Made by a program: the position numbers and the translations under genes
Notes under the pieces: model-generated
Database searches by the model: none
Told to the model about the DNA's origin: nothing
Seen by the model: the letters and a program-made list of their open reading frames with translations, nothing else
Shown here: one piece after another, positions 10,471-23,545 of the stretch
Position numbering within the stretch: position 1 is the first letter of the stretch
Layout of the letters: every line of letters begins with the position of its first letter
Assembly (NCBI RefSeq): GCF_020740795.1
Contig: NC_067304.1
Location: 1,912,056 to 1,976,055, forward strand
Origin: Apus apus
Lineage: Eukaryota > Chordata > Aves > Apodiformes > Apodidae
Direction of reading: 5' to 3'
DNA: 64,000 nucleotides

Positions 10471-13400
10471 TGTTTGATCATCCATCTCTGTCCAGCTGCT
10501 TCTGGCTGGTTTCGAGCCACTTTCCCCACCTGGGGACATTTGAGGTGAAGGGCCAGAAATGATGAGGCAGCAGAACAGTTTTGCACCCCCAAAACCATTT
10601 GCTGCAGAGCTGAGGAGCCCCAAAGACTCCCCAAGAGCCCTCCAGCCCCAACAATGTCCTGTTCAGGGACACCTGAGGCCCAGCAGGCCCCCGTGAGGCT
10701 GAATTCAACTCAGGTTTGGCTTTTTGGTGGCTCTGCTGAAAAGCTGCTGTGGGTGGGACAAGATGTGGCATCAGAGGGGAAAAAACAAGCAGTAAAGACT
10801 AAAGGAAAAGCAGCACAGGTTGCTGGGGGAGCTGAGCTGACCCACCACCCCTAGAGCCCAGAGGGGACCACGGCTCCAGGAGCTTCTCCTGCTGGTGGAG
10901 CAAAGTGAGAGCAGCTAAATCTGACCAGGAACTTGCATCCTAAGTCAGCACCGTGAGATGATCTTGGTGTTTTAAGCCTTAAATGTGCTTAGCTCCTAAT
11001 TCCACAGCTGGCAGGAAGATCCCCCAACCCTTCCCTAGTAGGATGGCTCCAGAAGACATGGAGATATCTCAAAAATCTGGGTTTGAACCTCTGTGCACAT
11101 CAAACTGACCCCTCCCCAGCATCACCCCTCATGGGGAAACTGAGGCAGGGAGCAGGGATCTAACATTGCTTTTCGTGCCTCCAAAGCCCCAAAACGTGCT
11201 GATCTTTGTCCTTCTCACCAGAAGTGGGTGCCCCACCTGTCCCCTACCCCACCCCTCGACCACCCCAGGGGTTTCATTTGAATTTTAAACTTAAAAAAAA
11301 AAAAAGACCAGCCCTGCCCAGGCCACAGAACATCCCCCCAAAGCTCCTCACTGGGCTCCAGCTGAGGCTGGAACTAGAAAGTTGCCTCATTTATGTTTTT
11401 TTTTTCCCCTCCTAAATCACCAAACATCTGCTTCTCGGAATCTGATTAACTAATACCCTTCAGCTCAAATCCCTGGCTGGGGAAAAGAAGCAAAAAAAAA
11501 TAAAAAAAATAGATATAGATATAGAAATATAAACACCCAACAAGCAGAGGAAAGAGCTGGTGAATGAGAAAGGTCGTTTGGAGGGAGAGTTTGTGCTTCA
11601 CCCGGCGGGTCCCAGGGGGTTGGAGCTGTGGTTTCCACCAGCCCCCCCTTGCAAACCACCACGACCTCCATGTCTGCAATGCCTCCTGCTTCCCACTTTT
11701 CACCCCCCCCCGCTCCTGTTCCTGGGGTGAACAACAGCCACTTCCAAGGTGTTTTTTTTCCCAACAAATCCACGATGCTGAGCGTCTCTTCCCCCCACCA
11801 TCCACAAGCCCTTCACTCCCTCCCCCTTCTCGCTCCTGGGGTGAACAGCAGCCATTCCAAGGTTTTTCCCCAAATTCCAAGACACTGGATCTCTCTCCCA
11901 TTCCCACCCCCTTCCCATCACCTCTGTACTGGGAGGTGATTCCTCCTGGACCATCCCCACCCCATCACCTACCAGGGCTTACCTGCCCAGGGCATGGAAA
12001 TACCAACGCTCTCGGCATCTGGGAAGAGAATCATTAAACACACACAGGGATGTGTAGGGGGGGGAAAAAGAAGAAGATAAAAGTCCAGCCATACCCTTGA
12101 AAGGTCCCTTTGGGATAAAGCAGGCAATGTCATTTAAAAGGCTCATCTCTATTTGGTTCACTGTCTAATTGGCAGCCCAGCGCTCCGGGGATGGGCTTCG
12201 GCAGGATCCGGAGTGGTTCGGAGCCTTGGCCCCACCATCGTCCTAAAATGAGCTGAGGATCCATGGGGAAAAGGGGTTGGTGGCATGCAGAGGACACCCG
12301 GGCCCCATGTCCACCTCTCCTGGGGAGGGGGGGACCCGGCCACCCCCTTCCTGCCCCCGCCCCGAGCAGGACGTGTCCTTCTGGCGGATGCCACCTTTAA
12401 TCCCCAATAATGCTCCGGATGGTCCAGCCAGGACAAGTCTTGTCCGTGACGTGGTGAGGTCTGAGCTGGTCCCTGAGAGGGTGGCAGAGAAAGGGGGGAC
12501 CACTGGCACCAGGAGAAAGCTTCACAGCAGGCAACGGGGCTCTTGGAATTATGAATATAGAATCATGGCATTCGAAAGAGGAGGGGAGGGGAAAGCCCAA
12601 AGGTTGGAGCATCTCCCCTTGCCCATCGACCTCTTGCCTGGCCACGTGGGCTCCTTTCCAGGAGGGGATGGTCATGGTGGGACATCTTGGTGTCCCTCCA
12701 TGGGGTGGCTGGGTGGCAGCAGAGGGTACATGGCTCAGTTGGGGGCATCAGCAGGGGACAAGGGACAGGGGGGACGTGCCCCTCTCTCCCACCTGGCTCC
12801 AGCTCGGACCCCAGAGCTGCTGGGCTGATAAACCCCAGGAACAAATCCAGAAATAAATGTCCTGGGCAGGCAGGGAATGGCAGGAATCCCCCCAAATCAC
12901 TGGGATTTTATTGGATTATCCCCCCTTCTCCTCTTCCCCCCCCCCCATTTTTTCTCTCTTTCCTTGCTACACTCACAGGTTCCCTCCCCTTGGGTGCACC
13001 AGGGTGGGTTCATCCCTCCTGGGTTTGGTCCCACCTCTGCCTTCCCCCAATTTACCTTCCCACCCAGCTCCTCCTTCACCTGCACCTCCTCCTCTTCCTC
13101 CCAGGCCCCCCCATTCGGGGAGAGCAGAGGAGGGGGTGGCACATTTGTGCTTCAGCCTCAATTCCTCCACCACGGTGACGCTCCTTTGCTCTTGAGGGAC
13201 CCGGTCACCTCCATCTCCCTCCCTCTGGCATCTTTTTCTGTCCTCTGAGCTATTTCTCTCCCCCCCCTTTCCCCGTGACGTTAGTGAGCACATTAAACCT
13301 CCCCATCCCAGAGGAGAGCCTGGAACCTGCTGGCTTGGATCATCTTATACTCCTCTCCAGCCATCTGTGATGGAAACAGGACACAACCTGATCCAAACCT

Positions 13401-14751
13401 TTGTTCAGGTCCTTCAGGGTTGGGTTGGTGTTTTACAGACCCCCCCCCCTGCACCCCTGTAGACTTTTATTTATCCACCCCTGCTGAGGTGACTGGAGAC
13501 CTACTAACAAAAAGGCATTAAATTGATATTTCTGGCACCTAAATTCACCCTCTGCCTGTGTCCTCCTCCCCTCCAGACCCAGCTTTTGGGTGGCTTTGAC
13601 CAGGGGGTGTTTGTGAGCAAAAACCCCTTTGGGGGATTTTCTTTTTGCCCCCCCCCAAAAATCCCCCCAGCACTAACCAGGGTCACATCCTGCACCTGGA
13701 CAAAGAGCATCTATGGCAGAAGGAAACCTGAAGGGTAGAAACCAACCCCAGGAGCTGATGCTTCAGCTTGGGCTGGGAAGTCAGATCTAGCAAAATCCTG
13801 CTGGTAACAGGAACATCCCTGGTACCAAAGCAGGGTCCAGGGGGAGGTGGGTGTTGGGGGGGAGATGTCTGGAAGAACATCCTTACCTCCAAGAAACAGG
13901 ACGGTTACACAACTCCCTCATCTCCAGAGAGCTCAGCTACACCCTGGACCCCCTCGGGATGGTTCTTTGCCTTCAACCAAGGTGACTTTAAACACCCTTT
14001 GTGCCCCAAGGATTTCAACACCCGCCACAAGCTGGGCTGTCCCAGGAACCCCCTCCTTCTCCTGTGCTTCCTTTCTCTCCAACCCTCTGCTCCACACTCC
14101 CAGCAGTGCTGGCTCTGCCAGGATTTATCCCATCTACAAATTTGACCCCAGAGCTTGTCCTGGATCCAGGGTGGGGATCCTGGTATGGGATAACTGCCCA
14201 GCAGCTCTGGAGGGGAGATCAAACCCCCCCCCCCCCAACAGAGCCCATCCCACTGTGGAGACACATTGAGAAAGTGTTTAATTTTTGCAGTAGAATTACT
14301 GCTCAGATCCAAGTTTGCCCAGGGAGCTGAATTTTCCCTGTGGGGAAAAGGGGCAGAGGACTGAGCAGCTCATCACCCCCCTGTGATCTGACATGGGCTG
14401 AACTGGGGGGGGTGGGATGGGGGGGTGCACAAGACCCCATCAATGCTCCCATGGAAGGAGGCAGGGCCATTTCATGGGATTTTCCTCTAATTCTCCAGAA
14501 AAAACCTGTGTCCTGCTGTGTCCTACACCCAAACCCAGAGCCCTGCAGGAAAACAGGCACAGGAGGGAAGATCCCAAACTACGTTCCTGCTGTTGGGATG
14601 GAAGAATCTCTGCCTGCTGAGCCCCACAGCAGGTTGGAGCAGCTTCCCCAGCCCCAACCCCTGTCATCCTTCCCAGTTTCCATACCTCATTCTCATTTTT
14701 CCACCCCTATTTTTTTAGAGATGAGAAAAAAAAAACCCAGAAGAGATAAAA

Positions 14752-14885
14752 ATCAGATTAGCAGCGAGCCCGGTACATAGAGTCCACGCCACGAGACAGA
14801 TGAAACCTTGCTGATACCCAACCATACAGGCCAAAATTAATCAGCTCTGGATTAACCAGGTCAGGATGTAATTTAATAACAAGTG
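14752..14885. promoter_or_regulatory. Candidate conserved non-coding element
   Basis: Low-GC island with several TTAA/TAAT cores (AAATTAATCAG, GGATTAACC, AATTTAATAAC) in C-rich surroundings. The call is compositional only. Confidence 0.25.
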
Positions 14886-15637
14886 AGGGTGAGTTCCTGC
14901 GAGGAGGGAACTGACATGGTCCCACACTGGGTGCCCCAGCATCAAGGCAGGTAGAAGGAGAAGCCAGACGGGGTGACACGAGCTCTGCAGCAGCGTGGGC
15001 TGCTGGCCCGAGGGTGACAGCCTGGGTCTCAGCCAGGGTTTGCTGCAGCTGAGCCCTCCTCGTCTTCCCAACGTTCGGAATTGGGGGTTTTTTTAACCTG
15101 ATTCAGGAAAAGATGTAAATAGCTTTTTGCTTTGGAAGGGGGGGGGCTGGTGGGCTGCTCCTCGCCGGGGTCTCGCCGCGCGGTGGCAAAAGGGTTTGAC
15201 AGGTTTTAGTTTGGGGAAGGACAGATGGACACAAAGCACTTGTAAAGGGTGGGGGTGCAAGGAGTGACCCCCTTCCCCTTCCAACATCCCAGCCAAGCAC
15301 CTGGATAGGGACAGGCTGGGGGGGGGTGGGGAAAACCATCCTCATCCTCCTGCTCTCCCCCTCCCCGCGGCTGTAACACGATAAAGACAATTCGATCTCG
15401 AATCGATGGGGAACTTTCCCAGTCTGTCCAAAAGTGCTGGGAAAGAGGCAGAGCTTCCTCCCCACATCCTCCTCCTCCCCCCTCCCCCCCCAAACCCCAA
15501 CCCGGCATCCAAAGCTCAGTGCTGCAACCTCAGTCTGCTCCTGGGGACAACTAAATGACCTTGTCCCCCCCTCAAAAATCCGCACCGGCAGCAAACCCTG
15601 CTGGGAGGTTGTTGGTCAGAGCCAAGAGTGGTTATAG

Positions 15638-15905
15638 AGTATAAATGGAAAGCAAGAGGGAGCTGCTAATTGGGTCAGATGGATTCCTGCATTCATCATG
15701 ATTGTTTTTTTTTTTTGGTAACAATGACAGCAAAAATAAATTAAAGGAGCTGGTGGCAGGGTCTGGGGTCCCAGGGGTGACTTGGGGCTTGGGACACCAG
15801 GGCCGAGGCAGCTCTGCCAGGCACATCGTGCCCCCCCCCATTTCCCATCCCAGGGAGGGCTTTATTATGGACCCAGTGACAGATAATTGAGACTTAAAAT
15901 GATCG
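15638..15905. promoter_or_regulatory. Candidate conserved non-coding element
   Basis: AT-richer block with CTAATTGGG, AAATAAATTAAAGG and GATAATTGAG motifs. It may be an enhancer of KCNA10 or KCNA2; no alignment was possible. Confidence 0.25.
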
Positions 15906-18900
15906 AAATGATGCCCCCAGGAGCCTCGGGCTCTTGGCAGAGCTGGGGTGACTCCCAGCACACACCCCACTATCAGGAGCCCTTCCCTTTTCCTCCCAGG
16001 ACAAATTAAACTTCTCCCCTGGTTGCCACCACTTCAAAAACACCCCGTCACCACCCCAAAAATACCCACCACCAAAGGAGCACCTGACTGCCCCAAACCC
16101 ACCCCCCCCCCAAACCCTCCTCTCCTCCACAACCCCCCAGCATCTCCCCACCACAACAGCTGCTGCCAAGAAGAAGGGAGCAACAAACCCGGCTTTGGCA
16201 TCATCCTCATCCTCCCCCAAGGCGTGGGGTGCCCGCTCCCCTTGTCTCCATCCTCCTCCTCCTTCAGCTGGGCTGGCCAGGGGCTGCCTGCTGGTGCTGC
16301 CCTGGTGCCTCTGGTGGGCTCATGGCCGTGGCACCTCCAGGATGTGGGAGGTGGGGATGTGGGATGCTGGTACCTTCTCCTGCGCTGGGCAGAGAGGCGA
16401 TGCCGGTGCCCACGTGAGCCCAGTGGGACTCCTTGCCCTCATTCTCCTTGTGCCTGAAATGGGTGGGTTGGGTTGGTTTTTTTTTTTTTTCTGGGTCCTG
16501 CCCTCCAGCAGCAGCAGCTGGGATCCCACCTCATCACCTTGACATCCAAATGGCCTTGGCTTTCCGAGCGAGGGTGAGGAAGAGGAGGGGATGCTCAGAT
16601 CTGCCCGTTTCTGGCCCTCCCTGGCACGGGGCTGTTCCGCCACATCCAGCCAGGACAGTCCCAGTTTCCCTGTTTGCATCCACTTGGAAAGAAGGAGAAA
16701 GCAGGGAACTGGGCTGCTCCGTTGTTCCCACCAGCAGGGAGGCACCCAGGGCTCCTGGGGCCAGGCAGCCCCTTGGCTGGGCAGTTCCTTGGCTGCTGCC
16801 AGCCCCCTGGGCCTGACTTGATCCCAGTGCTTGGGAAAATCCTCAGTTTCCAGGAGCTTAATCACCATTACCCACAGAGGGAAGCTCCCAAACTGCCAAG
16901 GTTTCAGGAGCAGGAAGAGCACCCCTGACTGCTTTTTCCACCCTGGATTGATATCCAACCTGGATTTGGTTCCAACCCCTCAGTTAAGTCCCCAGAACCC
17001 TGGGGGCTCTAACCATCCCCTCTCCCCTTCACTGAAGGCATCTGAGCTGCTGGTTCAAGCTCCTGCCCCCTCTGCCAGCAGGATTTGATGAATCTCCAGC
17101 TATTTCCCTTCCCATTTCTTCCCCCCAACCCCTGCAGGGAGCATTGCTTTCCTTCCCTGCCCCAAAAATTCCCAAGCAAAGGCAAAAATGAGAGCATCAC
17201 CCTGGAAAGGGAACGGGGGGAAGTGCCAGCCAGGCCATTTCCCAACTGACCTCAAAAAACAATTCCCAGCCCTCACCTGCATCCTGAATCCTCCTGCCAG
17301 CACCTCAGGATGCTCAGCCTTTCCCTCAAGCTTCACTCCAGCCAGTGTAATTGGGGCAGCTTTCCAGGCTGTGTCATGGAATTTGGGAGAGGAAACTCTG
17401 GAGACCAACCTGTGTCCTTTCTGCAGCCTCCCCACAGTGGGGTGAACAAAACTGGTGTCTCCCAGAGTTGCTGCTCAAGTGAAAACAAAACAAAACAAAA
17501 TACCCCAAGGCAATCAAAAGAAAACCAACCTTCTTTTCACATCCTGGAAAATCAGTCCTGGAAAATCCACCCCCCTGGCTGTAGGGAAAGAGGAGATCTC
17601 AGAGCTCATCTCCCCCCCAGCAGCTCCAGGTTCCTCCTGTGAAGTTGGAGCTGGTTTTGCCTGGGAGCAAATTCCCAATCTCCTTCCTGTGACCTTTGAA
17701 AATGGATTTGGCCAAGTCCCACTGCAGGGGGGGTGTCCAGCCCTCCCTGGGATGGGGTGTCCTGGTCCCCCTTCCCTGCCCAAGTGACCACAGCAAAGCT
17801 GTGGTTTTCCCATCTGCACCCCAGGAGCTGAATTTCATCTTGGGATGCAATGGGAAAACATTGGCAGGAGGCAAAGACACACGAGCTCTGCTGGAAAAGC
17901 TGCAGCTTTGTCAGGTTGAGGCTGGGGGAAATGCCAAGGGATCTGGTTGAGGATTGTGCTAGAAATCAGCAATACCATCAATTTATCCCCAATAAAAAAA
18001 ATCAGGTTTTACTGTCTGGAAATTCCTACAATCTCTACAGGGATCACCTCCCCCCGAGACCGTTGCAACTCATCACACGTCAAACATGAAACAGCCCTGA
18101 AGGTGCTTCTGGAGTAAATCTGAATTGGTCCTTGCTGGAACCTGGACCCAAGAGGAACCAAACAAAGTCTCTTTGGCCTCTTCCAAGTCCTTCCCTCAAC
18201 CTTCCCCCCAGGCTGACTGGTTTTCTCTGGGCATTAGTGCTCAGAGGTTGGAAACATTCACGAGCACGAGGGAGCACCAGGGCTGACTCCATCCGCGTCC
18301 TCCAAGCCCAGGGAAAGTGGCCTAAACCAGGGTCTCTGAAAATTCTGTGTTATTCCTCACCACGAAACACAAACTGTACCGAGTCTGCTGGACCTAGAAA
18401 CCGTTTGGACCCAGTATTCCCATGGACCCCCCACCCCAACACCCTGCTCTGCATCACCGGGACCAGCGCCGAGCGCTTTTGTGCCGTCGCGATTCCCCCG
18501 GCATCACCTCAGACCTCCCTTTTGTTTCCAGGAGAGACCAAGACAACTGCAAAAGACCCATCCCATTAACTCCTATGACTGCAGCCTTGAACCTGACAAT
18601 ATCTGCAAGATGAGCAGATCTGGCAATACCTCATCCCCACGGAATCCACCCCGACGGAACAGCCGATCCCGCCGCTCCTCCTTTTTGAAGTGACCACTTG
18701 GCAGCCCTGGATTGCAGCCTGGCAGCAAAGATCCAGGAATTATTTCTCCCCAGATCCTTCTGGTTTCATTTGAGCAGGCTGAAGGCAACCACTGTTTCTC
18801 CTCACCTGCATTTCAGTGCCTCCAACGTGTCCAGTGTCCACTCCAATCAAGCGGATTGCGACGGGGGATGATTCCCTAATGGGAAACTTGCAAAGCATCC

Positions 18901-19555
18901 AAGCCCATTTGAAAAAAGAAAAAGATCACAGCCAAGAGTAACGACTTTATTTAAGCCTTGGAAGAGAAACAAAGGCTGTAAATGCTCCAAGCCCAGAGCA
19001 GAGCTGGCTGGGTTCAGGCACAAACCCAAGAACAGCCAAAAAAAATCCTGTATCAGCACAACTTAGGATAAAACCATGAGCCAAGCACTGTGTGAGCTGG
19101 AGAAAAACAGGAATCTTTTCAACCCGTGGATTCTTCCTCATCTTGGTGGTAATGAAGTGAAATAAAGGGAGTGGGTTAATAGAGGTGGGCACTTCCATGG
19201 GTGGTGGGTCATATTTCTACCAGCAATGGTGTCGTACAGACTTTTATAAGCACGGGGGAGAAAATGAAAACCTGTCACTCACCTGAACTCCAGCTTTTCC
19301 TCAGGGAAGAAGAGTCCTGTGGGTGGTTCTGGATGTGGCTGGTGCCTGCAGCTCTCTGACAGGCAGGTAAGGATTAGAGTTTGTCTCAGGAAAGACTCAG
19401 ATTCAGAAATCCTACACCCTGGTGAAACCCAACCGTGCCTGGTTGTCCTTGGCTTCAAAGGAAGCACAGGGAAAGCTCCGGGCTGCGGCACCAGCCGGGG
19501 GGACAACGGCCCCAACCAACCCCCCAGCAGGCTCTGCCCCCCAGGAGCTGGGAAA

Positions 19556-19752
19556 TGATTCCCAGAATCCCAGCATGGAAGGGTTGGAAGGCACCTCTGG
19601 ACATCATCTAGTCCAACCCCCCTGCCAGAGCAGGATCCCCTAGAGCAGATCCCACAGGAACACATCCAGGTGGGTTTGGGATGTCTCCAGGGATGGAGAC
19701 CCCACCACCTCCCTGGGCAGCCTGTCCCAGGGCTCTGCCACCCTCAGAATAA
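19556..19752 (-). mobile_element. CR1 3' end, older subfamily
   Basis: Reads CAGAATCCCAGCATGGAAGG, then GGTTGGAAGGCACCTCTGGA, through CCTGGGCAGCCTGTCCCAGG and CTCTGCCACCCTCAG. This is the reverse of the CR1 3' UTR, of a different type from the 24.6-kb copy. Confidence 0.8.
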
Positions 19753-21557
19753 ATAACTGTTTTCTTCTTTTCTTCTATTTATGTTAAATAAATGGCTGCT
19801 TCAGCACTTGGGAGCAGATTCGTGCCCATTGCTGCTCCCTGGGCAGTGCACACAGAGGTGAGGATTCCCCTGGACATCGAGAACTTCCCACCTGGCAGCA
19901 ACGCCTGTTATAAGAAGCAACACCCATGTCTGAAGATTAAAAAGGCACCAAAGAGCCCAGCAGCTCTTACCTGCCCTGCTGGGGGCTGTAGTTCACCAGG
20001 GCACGTTGCTTGGGAGCTCATGGCTCCAGGCTTGACTCCTGGCCTCGTTGCTCTTCCCCAAGCAAGCCTAAGGGACATAAGGCTGATACTTTGGGGACTG
20101 GTTGACCTGTGGGCCTTCCGTGTCCCAGGGAGGCCCTGGAAGCTTTCCAAGGGGTTTACCAGGTGACACTGAGCATCCCACACTGTGGGCAGACTCCAAA
20201 ACTGCCCTGGGTTCAGGTCCCAGCAGCTGCATCAGGCAGTGGCAGGGATGACGTGAGGTACCCCAAGGTCACAGAAGGGTCCCCCCATTAGCAAAGACCC
20301 ACCTCATTCCCTCAGCCAGTAAGAACCAGCTGGAGGAGACTTTGGCTGCTCTGATGGGTCCTTCCAAGCCTATGGGATGGTGCCCTTGTCACCTTTATCC
20401 CAAGAATACATGGGATGGGTCAAGCCCATCTATCTTCTGGTTGCTGAGGAGGATGGGAGCAAGGCTCACGCTGGAGGCTGCAGCCTGGAGTTTGTTGATC
20501 AGCATGGATGGATCTTCTCCACCTCTCCTTGCTCCACTGAGCTGATCAGCATCTTGGTGTCAGGCACCATACCCAAACCTGGAACAATCATGAAGGTGGA
20601 AGGAAAGCTCCATGGATTTCCCAGGTCATTGGCTTGGCCATTCTCCTTTGCCCCAGCTCACAAGGAAGCCCTAAAGACCTACCTTATCCTTGAAGCCCCA
20701 CCCAAAGCCATGCATGCCCAGTGTCCCTGGGAGATGCTGCTGCCTCGTGGGTGTTCCCCTGAGGTTCCAGTTACGCTGCCCTGATGGGGAATCTCATTAA
20801 TTACTCCTTCAGCTGAATGGTGGCAACGAAGGGATGGGCCATATCAAGAATCATGTCAGCATGGCAAGTGGCACAGGGACACCCAGAGAGGGTGATGCTC
20901 CACAGAAAGGCCTGAAGTTGTTACAAGGACGTTGGGAGACTTGATACAAAAGGCTGGCTTATTAATACATAATGGGCAAATAAATTATGCACCCACTCGG
21001 GTGGATTTGGTTTCTCCCTCCTCCCTGTCTCCATCACCCGGTTTCTGTCCCATTTGGATCTTTCTTCTCCTTCAGTTTCCTTCATTTTGCAGGATTTTGG
21101 GGTGTTTTGCCCAGCCCTGAAAGCTTCCAAGCTGCAGGGCTGGATCCAGCCTCCCCCCAGGCTCTTTGCTGCCCACATCCAGCTGGAGCAGGAGATGGGA
21201 CCACCAGCCAACCTGAGGAGGGTGGGACACCTCCCCCATCCCACCAGGGCTGCTCCTACAGGTCTGTTGATACCCTGGAAACACTGAACATGAAAGAGAA
21301 GTGAAACAAAAGCTTCTCATGGGGGTTTTCTGGCAGGGGGTGACCTACCCTGCCTGCCATCTGCCCGGCCTGGCAGGAGCAGCCCCAGCTGCCCAGAGCC
21401 AAGTGCCAGCAGCTCTGGGCCAGCCAGGCTCCAGCAGGTCCTTGGCAGGCAGTGAGGGAAGGGGAAGGCTGGGAGATGGCACAGGAATGGGGAGTGTGGG
21501 GGGTTGATCCATGCACTTGGGGTCCCCAGCACCCCAAAATCCCAGATCTGGAGAAAG
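19753..21557. other. Intergenic, no gene seen
   Basis: A 135-codon open frame (20377-20784) has no recognised domain. An AT-rich stretch sits at 20935-21000. Confidence 0.45.
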
Positions 21558-21741
21558 GAATCATAGGATCATGGGATGGTTTGGGTTGGAAGGGACCTTC
21601 CAGATCATCCAGTCCCAACCCCCTGCATGGGCAGGGACACCTCCCACCAGCCCAGGTTGCTCCAAGCCCCATCCAACCTGCCCTTCAACACTGCCAGGGA
21701 TGGGGCAGCCACAATTTCTAAGACTAACTCAGTTGAAGGAG
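21558..21741 (-). mobile_element. CR1 3' end within a duplicated block
   Basis: Reverse of the CR1 tail, flanked on both sides by unique sequence that is also found, inverted, at 3.3-3.36 kb (CCAGATCTGG on one side, CTAAGACTAACTCAGTT on the other). Confidence 0.85.
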
Positions 21742-22266
21742 GTTTGAGGGTCTCCCTGCTCCCTGCAGGACTCTGCCACTGGTCCTGGCCCTGCCCCACC
21801 AGGGCAGCAGGTCAGAGCAGCCACCTCCCCTCTCACCATCCCCAGACCTGTTTTCCCACCTGGTTTGTGGGCAGGACTCTGGTTCCTGCCTGAAGGCAGC
21901 CAGGGGGTCCTTCCCACCAGATGTTCCCTCTCTGAGCCATAACTGCTGTTCCTGAGCCCTCATGCAGCATTTTTAGAGGAACCCAACATCTGCTGGAGCA
22001 GGGGTTTAGTTCAGCATCTTGGTGTCCATCACAGCAGCCTTTGGGGCTGGGTCCTGGCAGCAAGAGGAGCTCAGAGAAGAAGGAATGTTCCTGCAGGAGA
22101 ACCCTCTGCTACTGCTGTGAGCTGGAGACCTCAGGCAGGTCTGTGGCAAGACCCCATTCCCAACATGGAGAGGGGGTGAAGAGACCAGGACCAGCATCTC
22201 CATCCTTGGCCCAGCATCCCAGTGCCCAGACCAGTTCTTTAACCAGAGGTTGACTGTCCCACTACC

Positions 22267-22504
22267 ACTGTCCCCATGCCCAGAGGATGATTGTCCCACC
22301 ATCACTGACCTCATGACCCAAGGATGACTGCCCCACCATCACTGTCCCCATGCCCAGAGGATGATTGTGCCACCATCACTGTCCCCATGCCCAGAGGATG
22401 TTTGTCCCACCATCACTGTCCCCATGCCCAGAGGATGTTTGTCCCACCATCACTGACCTCATGACCCAAGGATGACTGTCCCACCATCACTGTCCCCATG
22501 CCCC
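22267..22504. repeat. 37-bp minisatellite, 6.4 units of two types
   Basis: Units start at 22267, 22304, 22341, 22378, 22415, 22452 and 22489. Two variants, one with GTCCCCATGCCCAGAGGATG and one with GACCTCATGACCCAAGGATG, occur in the order A B A A A B A. Confidence 0.92.
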
Positions 22505-23051
22505 AGGGCCTCATTTCCCCACCACTTCCCCCTCCTCTGACCTTTCAGGATCACTTTCTCTGCCCACCCTGATGGCCCCAGCTCATGTCAGGCTGTCCCT
22601 GCTGCCAGGGTGACACTGGGCAACCTGATCCCCACCCCCTCACCAAACACTGTCACTATAAACACTGTCACTAATCACCCTGCACCCCAGGCTGACCCTG
22701 ATGAAGTTCCACCTCGTGGGTCTCCACGGCCCAGCTCGATGCTCTCCCACCAACGGGCAGGCTCCTGTTCCACACCTGCCACCTTCTCAGCAGGTTTCAT
22801 GACCCAGCCCCACGTCACAGCAACTCCTGCCCACCAAGATCAGCTTATTCTGTATCAGTAACAAGAAACTCCACCAGCAGCTCTGCCCGCAGGAGCACGG
22901 ATCTGCTCACACCCTGGCTTTCTCCCTGGGGAGAGCAGCATCTCAGCTCAGCCCCCGTGAAGGATGACACCAAAGCTTCCATCTCCAGCCTGTATTTAAC
23001 CCCTAAAATGGGCTCTTCCACCAAGGGTCCATTTTCAATCAGCCAAAGGAT

Positions 23052-23545
23052 GAGGAATCGTGGAATCACAGGGTGGTTCTGGTTGGAAGGGGCCTTTAAA
23101 GGTCACCTATCCACCCCCCCCCTGCAGTGAGCAGGGACATCTTCAGTGAGATCAGGTTGCTCATCCAACCTGACCATCAATGTTTCCAGGGATGGGGCAC
23201 CTGCTTCTCTGGGCAACTTGGGCCAGGGTCTCACCACCCTCAGCATGAGACATCTCATCTGAATCTCCCCTCTTTGGCTTTAAAACCATCACCCCTTGTC
23301 CTATCAAAAAGTCTGTCCCCATATTTCCTATAATCTCCCTTTAAGGCCTTGAAGGCCACAATAAGGTCTCCCTGGAGACTTCACTTCTCCAGGCTCAACC
23401 ACCTCAACTGTCCTTCCATCCCTTAGATCACTCATGTGGTCTCCTCTGGAAAGCTCCATGGCTTTCAAATGCTGAGGAGAACCTGAGAGCTGGACCCAGT
23501 GCTCCAGGTTTGGACCCACCAGAGTGGAGCAGAGGGGCAGAATCC
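23052..23545 (-). mobile_element. CR1 fragment, about 0.5 kb
   Basis: Starts with the tail GGAATCACAGGGTGGTTCTG and continues back through the end of ORF2 (reverse of ALVRPHLE-type sequence) to about 23545. It is more diverged than the 24.6- and 33.4-kb copies. Confidence 0.85.

Larger units (their letters stand above)
10471..19555. other. 9-kb intergenic stretch free of CR1, with candidate non-coding elements
   Basis: No gene was recognised. Mostly C/T-rich DNA. It includes AT-richer, TAAT-containing blocks at about 12000-12175, 14752-14885 and 15638-15905 that may be regulatory, and an Arg/Ser-rich open frame after a good splice acceptor at about 18539. Confidence 0.4.

Noticed and set aside
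12540-12590. ATAGAATCATGGCATTC-like CR1 tail
   Set aside because: Too short, and no adjoining CR1 3' UTR is visible.
20377-20784. 135-codon frame without repeats
   Set aside because: No domain, no splice or promoter context; length is within chance for this GC content.
22267-22504. Regular array that might suggest CRISPR
   Set aside because: Units are contiguous with no unique spacers, and the DNA is vertebrate.
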